Assembly (NCBI GenBank): GCA_945871815.1
Contig: CAMBXM010000011.1
Span: 1-45,138, forward strand
DNA length: 45,138 nucleotides
Reading direction: 5' to 3'
From: Singulisphaera sp. GP187
GTDB taxonomy: Bacteria; Planctomycetota; UBA1135; UBA2386
The notes under the pieces are model-generated. The model was not told the DNA's origin. It searched no databases and was given only the letters and a program-made list of their open reading frames with translations. Shown here in pieces: positions 42,707-45,138 of the stretch. The translations under genes were made by a program, and so were the position numbers. Positions within the stretch are counted from its first letter, which is position 1, and every line of letters begins with the position of its first letter.

Positions 42707-44539
42707 ATGCGCGGCCTCGTGCTTCCGTCGCCAACTCACTGCGCGCTGCTGGTCGCCACGGCAGCGCTGCGCTGTACTGCACAGAACCCGGTGCCCGCGG
42801 CGCTGCCGCTGTTGCTCGAAAGCCACTGTGTCGAGTGCCACGCAGGAGCGGATGCCGAGGCGGCTTTCGAGATCGCCCCGCTGTTCGCCGTGGGCAATGT
42901 GCCCGACGAAGCCGCGGTCTCACGGCTGCAGCTTGCCATGCAGCGCGTCCGTTCCCGCACGATGCCGCCGCCCGATGCAGGCGAATTGCCGACGGTGGCA
43001 GAACGCATCGAACTCGTGACGGTGCTCGCGGCGCGCATCCCCGTGGCGGTCGACGCGCGGATCGCCACGATCCGTCGTCTGTCGCGCACGCAGCTCGAGT
43101 ACACGATCCGCGACTTGTGCGGCGTCGAGATCCAGGCGAGCGAGTTGTTGCCTCCGGATGCGCGGACCTACGGCTTCGACACGATTGGCGATGTCGCCAG
43201 CGTCACGCCGATGTTGTTCGAGAGCTATCTCGCGATTGCCGCGACTGTGACGGACTCGATGCGTGTTCAGCAACCGCCGCATGCGGTGTTTGCGACCGCG
43301 ACGCCGTTTCGTGAAGCGCTGCCGCCGTTCCTCGAGCGCGCCTTTCGTCGACCTGCTACCGGTGACGAACTGCAGGAGCGGCTCGATCTGCACGACGGTG
43401 CGCGGCGCGCAGGTCTCGGTGAGGAACACGCTCGTGCCATCGCTGTCCGGTCCGTGCTCGCTTCGCCGTCGTTCTTGTTCCGCGCCGAGTTCGGTGACGG
43501 TGCCGAGCCGGCGCGCTTGTCGCCGTTCGAACTCGCGACGCGCTTGTCGTATCTCCTGACGTCGTCGATGCCGGACGAGGCGCTGCTTGCCGCCGCGCGC
43601 AGTTCTGAACTGCGCGAGCCCGCGGTGTTGTTGGCGCACGCGCACCGTCTGCTGGCGGCGACGAGGGGCCGGGTGCTTGCCGACACGTTTGCCGCGCAGT
43701 GGCTGCGCTTTGTCGACGTGTTGACGGCAAATGCGGACTTCCGGCGCTATCCGCAGATCTGGAGCCAGTCGCTGCGGCCGGCGTTCTACGAGGAGGCAGC
43801 ACTGCTGTTTGCGGAGATCGTGCGGGAGGACGGCAGCATCCTGTGGCTGCTCGATTGCGATCACACGTGGGTCGATGGGGCTCTGGCCAAGCACTACGGA
43901 CTCGCCGATGTGCAAGGCGACGGGTTCGTGCGCGTGCAACTGCCGGATCGCCGTCGCGGCGGCATCCTTGGCACCGGCGCGATGCTGATGGTCAGCTCGT
44001 ATCCGCTGCGAACGAGCCCGGTACTTCGCGGCAAGTGGATCCTCGATCAGTTGCTCGACGCCTCGCCGCCGCCGCCGCCCGCCAACGCCGGCGTGCTGCC
44101 AGCTGACGACGATCAGCCCGACGGGCTCACACTGCGGGCTCGGCTCGAACGGCATCGGCAGGACCGCTCGTGCGCCTCGTGCCACGCGCAAATCGACCCG
44201 CTGGGCTTCGCCCTCGAGAACTTCGATGTGCTCGGCCGCTGGCGCGACGAAGTGCACGGCAAGCCGGTCGATGCGCGCGCGTCGTTGCCGGATGGCACGG
44301 AGCTCGATGGGCCGATCGCCCTCAAGGATGCGTTGCTGCAGCGCCAGGCCGAGTTCGCCCGCACGTTTGCGAACAAGCTGCTGGTGTTCGCAGTCGGCCG
44401 ACCGATGACGGCGAGAGACGAGCCTGAGCTGGTCCGCATTGCTGCCGCGTGCGAAGCCGGCGACTTCCGCTTCTCGGCGCTGCTCTCGGCGATGCTCGCT
44501 TCGCCGTTGTTCACGATGCGCGATCCGGGAGGAATGTGA
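42707..44539 (+). CDS. Planctomycete cytochrome/DUF1592-DUF1588-DUF1585 exported protein
   Basis: A 610-aa protein with a short N-terminal hydrophobic signal and Gln at the predicted +1 (CTAQNP). C41-V-E-C-H45 is the N-terminal heme site of the PSCyt1 type. RRLSRTQLEYTIRDL fits DUF1587; the RAFRRPATGDELQ and SPSFLFRAEF segments fit DUF1592; RRGGILGTGAMLMVSSYPLRTSPVLRGKWILDQLL with C489-A-S-C-H493 fits DUF1588; the FANKLLVFAVGRPM tail fits DUF1585. These proteins occur next to DUF1552 proteins in planctomycetes, where the pair is proposed to act in envelope electron transfer or polysaccharide metabolism. It overlaps the next gene (TGATG). Confidence 0.93.
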   Translation: MRGLVLPSPTHCALLVATAALRCTAQNPVPAALPLLLESHCVECHAGADAEAAFEIAPLFAVGNVPDEAAVSRLQLAMQRVRSRTMPPPDAGELPTVAERIELVTVLAARIPVAVDARIATIRRLSRTQLEYTIRDLCGVEIQASELLPPDARTYGFDTIGDVASVTPMLFESYLAIAATVTDSMRVQQPPHAVFATATPFREALPPFLERAFRRPATGDELQERLDLHDGARRAGLGEEHARAIAVRSVLASPSFLFRAEFGDGAEPARLSPFELATRLSYLLTSSMPDEALLAAARSSELREPAVLLAHAHRLLAATRGRVLADTFAAQWLRFVDVLTANADFRRYPQIWSQSLRPAFYEEAALLFAEIVREDGSILWLLDCDHTWVDGALAKHYGLADVQGDGFVRVQLPDRRRGGILGTGAMLMVSSYPLRTSPVLRGKWILDQLLDASPPPPPANAGVLPADDDQPDGLTLRARLERHRQDRSCASCHAQIDPLGFALENFDVLGRWRDEVHGKPVDARASLPDGTELDGPIALKDALLQRQAEFARTFANKLLVFAVGRPMTARDEPELVRIAAACEAGDFRFSALLSAMLASPLFTMRDPGGM

Positions 44540-45138
44540 TGAGGTTGCCGATCCTCGGTCGCCGCGCGTTCTTGCGCGGAGCGTCGGCAGCAATGACGCT
44601 GCCCTTCTTGGAAGCCGTTCACGAACGACTGCCTGCGGCCATGCGCGCGCCGCCGCTGCGCATGGCGATCCTGGTGATGCCGAACGGCGTGCTGCCGAGT
44701 TCGTGGACGCCCGAGTCGGACGGTCACGGCGGCTGGCTGCCGTCCTACTCGTTGGCCCCGCTTCAGCATCGTCGTCACGAGGTCTCGATCCTCACAGGAC
44801 TCTGCAATCGCCAGAGTTTCGACGGCGATGGTCATTACGCGAAGGTCGCGCCGCTGCTCACCGGCTGCAAGATTCGCCGCACCGGCGGGCGCGATCTGCA
44901 CAACGGCGTGTCGATGGACCAGGTCGCCGCTGCGGCCCTCGGTTCGAGGACGATGTTGCCATCGCTCGAACTTGGCTGCGACCCGATCTACCCAGTGGAG
45001 GACATGGGCTACTCGACGGTCTACGGCGGCAACCTCTCGTGGTCCGCGCCCGATCGCCCCGCGACCAAGGAGATCGTGCCGCGGTTGGTGTTCGATCGGC
45101 TGTTCCGCAGCCATGCTCTGCAACGCGATCCGTCGCGC
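44539..45138 (+). CDS. DUF1552 Tat-exported protein, C-terminus cut by window edge
   Basis: Exactly 200 codons are visible. G-R-R-A-F-L-R-G at 7-14 is a twin-arginine signal, followed by a hydrophobic stretch ASAAMTLPFLEAV. The segment MAILVMPNGVLPSSWTPE and YSLAPLQHRRHEVSILTGLCN are typical of the DUF1552 start, and VSMDQVAAAALG fits the next conserved block. It overlaps the DUF1592-type gene by 1 nt (TGATG), which is translationally coupled. The family is known only as the partner of DUF1592/1588 proteins and is exported folded. The rest of the gene lies beyond the window. Confidence 0.93.
   Translation, partial: MRLPILGRRAFLRGASAAMTLPFLEAVHERLPAAMRAPPLRMAILVMPNGVLPSSWTPESDGHGGWLPSYSLAPLQHRRHEVSILTGLCNRQSFDGDGHYAKVAPLLTGCKIRRTGGRDLHNGVSMDQVAAAALGSRTMLPSLELGCDPIYPVEDMGYSTVYGGNLSWSAPDRPATKEIVPRLVFDRLFRSHALQRDPSR

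Overview
The window is a GC-rich stretch of bacterial chromosome that best fits Planctomycetota or a close relative. The strongest marker is at the right edge: a DUF1587/1592/1588/1585-type exported cytochrome protein that overlaps the start of a Tat-exported DUF1552 protein. Large exported proteins of unknown function, mostly single or paired genes rather than long operons, and the lack of tRNA, rRNA, phage or IS elements fit a core-like planctomycete region. The phylum call is an inference; DUF1592/DUF1552 pairs also occur in Verrucomicrobia and Myxococcota.

Layout. 1-3294 (minus): an overlapping three-gene operon of a DUF350 membrane protein, a glutathionylspermidine-synthase-like ATP-grasp ligase and a Tat-like membrane-anchored protein cut by the window edge. 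3376-4170: a PyrK-like iron-sulfur flavoprotein subunit, divergent from that operon. 5477-11879: TetR regulator, periplasmic adaptor, RND pump and outer-membrane factor, with two near-identical operators. 11938-18752: an exported dimeric-barrel-like protein, a sensor kinase, a membrane protein with an HEMGH motif, and surface or exported proteins. 18822-20383: phenylacetate-CoA ligase with a 68-aa partner. 21032-23680: DUF4388 protein, MotA and an atypical MotB. 24496-27310: SDR, enoyl-CoA hydratase and acyl-CoA dehydrogenase operon. 27587-35391: exported proteins, ribosomal protein L33, a 16-bp tandem repeat, an NAD-dependent epimerase and a hybrid histidine kinase. 35407-40263: a c'-like cytochrome lipoprotein, a DUF1648 protein, a thioredoxin-like protein, a dicarboxylate symporter and a dual CDGSH protein. 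40405-45138: a large exported protein, then the DUF1592/DUF1552 pair.

The most striking discovery is at 36473-37390. A thioredoxin-fold exported protein is interrupted by one in-frame TGA exactly where the first cysteine of the CGPC motif should be, giving U-G-P-C. A perfect 9-bp hairpin with a G-initial loop lies 25 nt downstream, as expected for a bacterial SECIS. I read it as a selenoprotein that ordinary gene calling splits in two.

Three further patterns are notable. Seven exported proteins have Gln at the predicted +1 position after signal-peptide cleavage, resembling the Bacteroidetes 'Q-rule'. Three exported proteins share a short C-terminal module. Two intergenic plus-strand terminators share the same 12-nt motif just upstream, which suggests a small RNA family.
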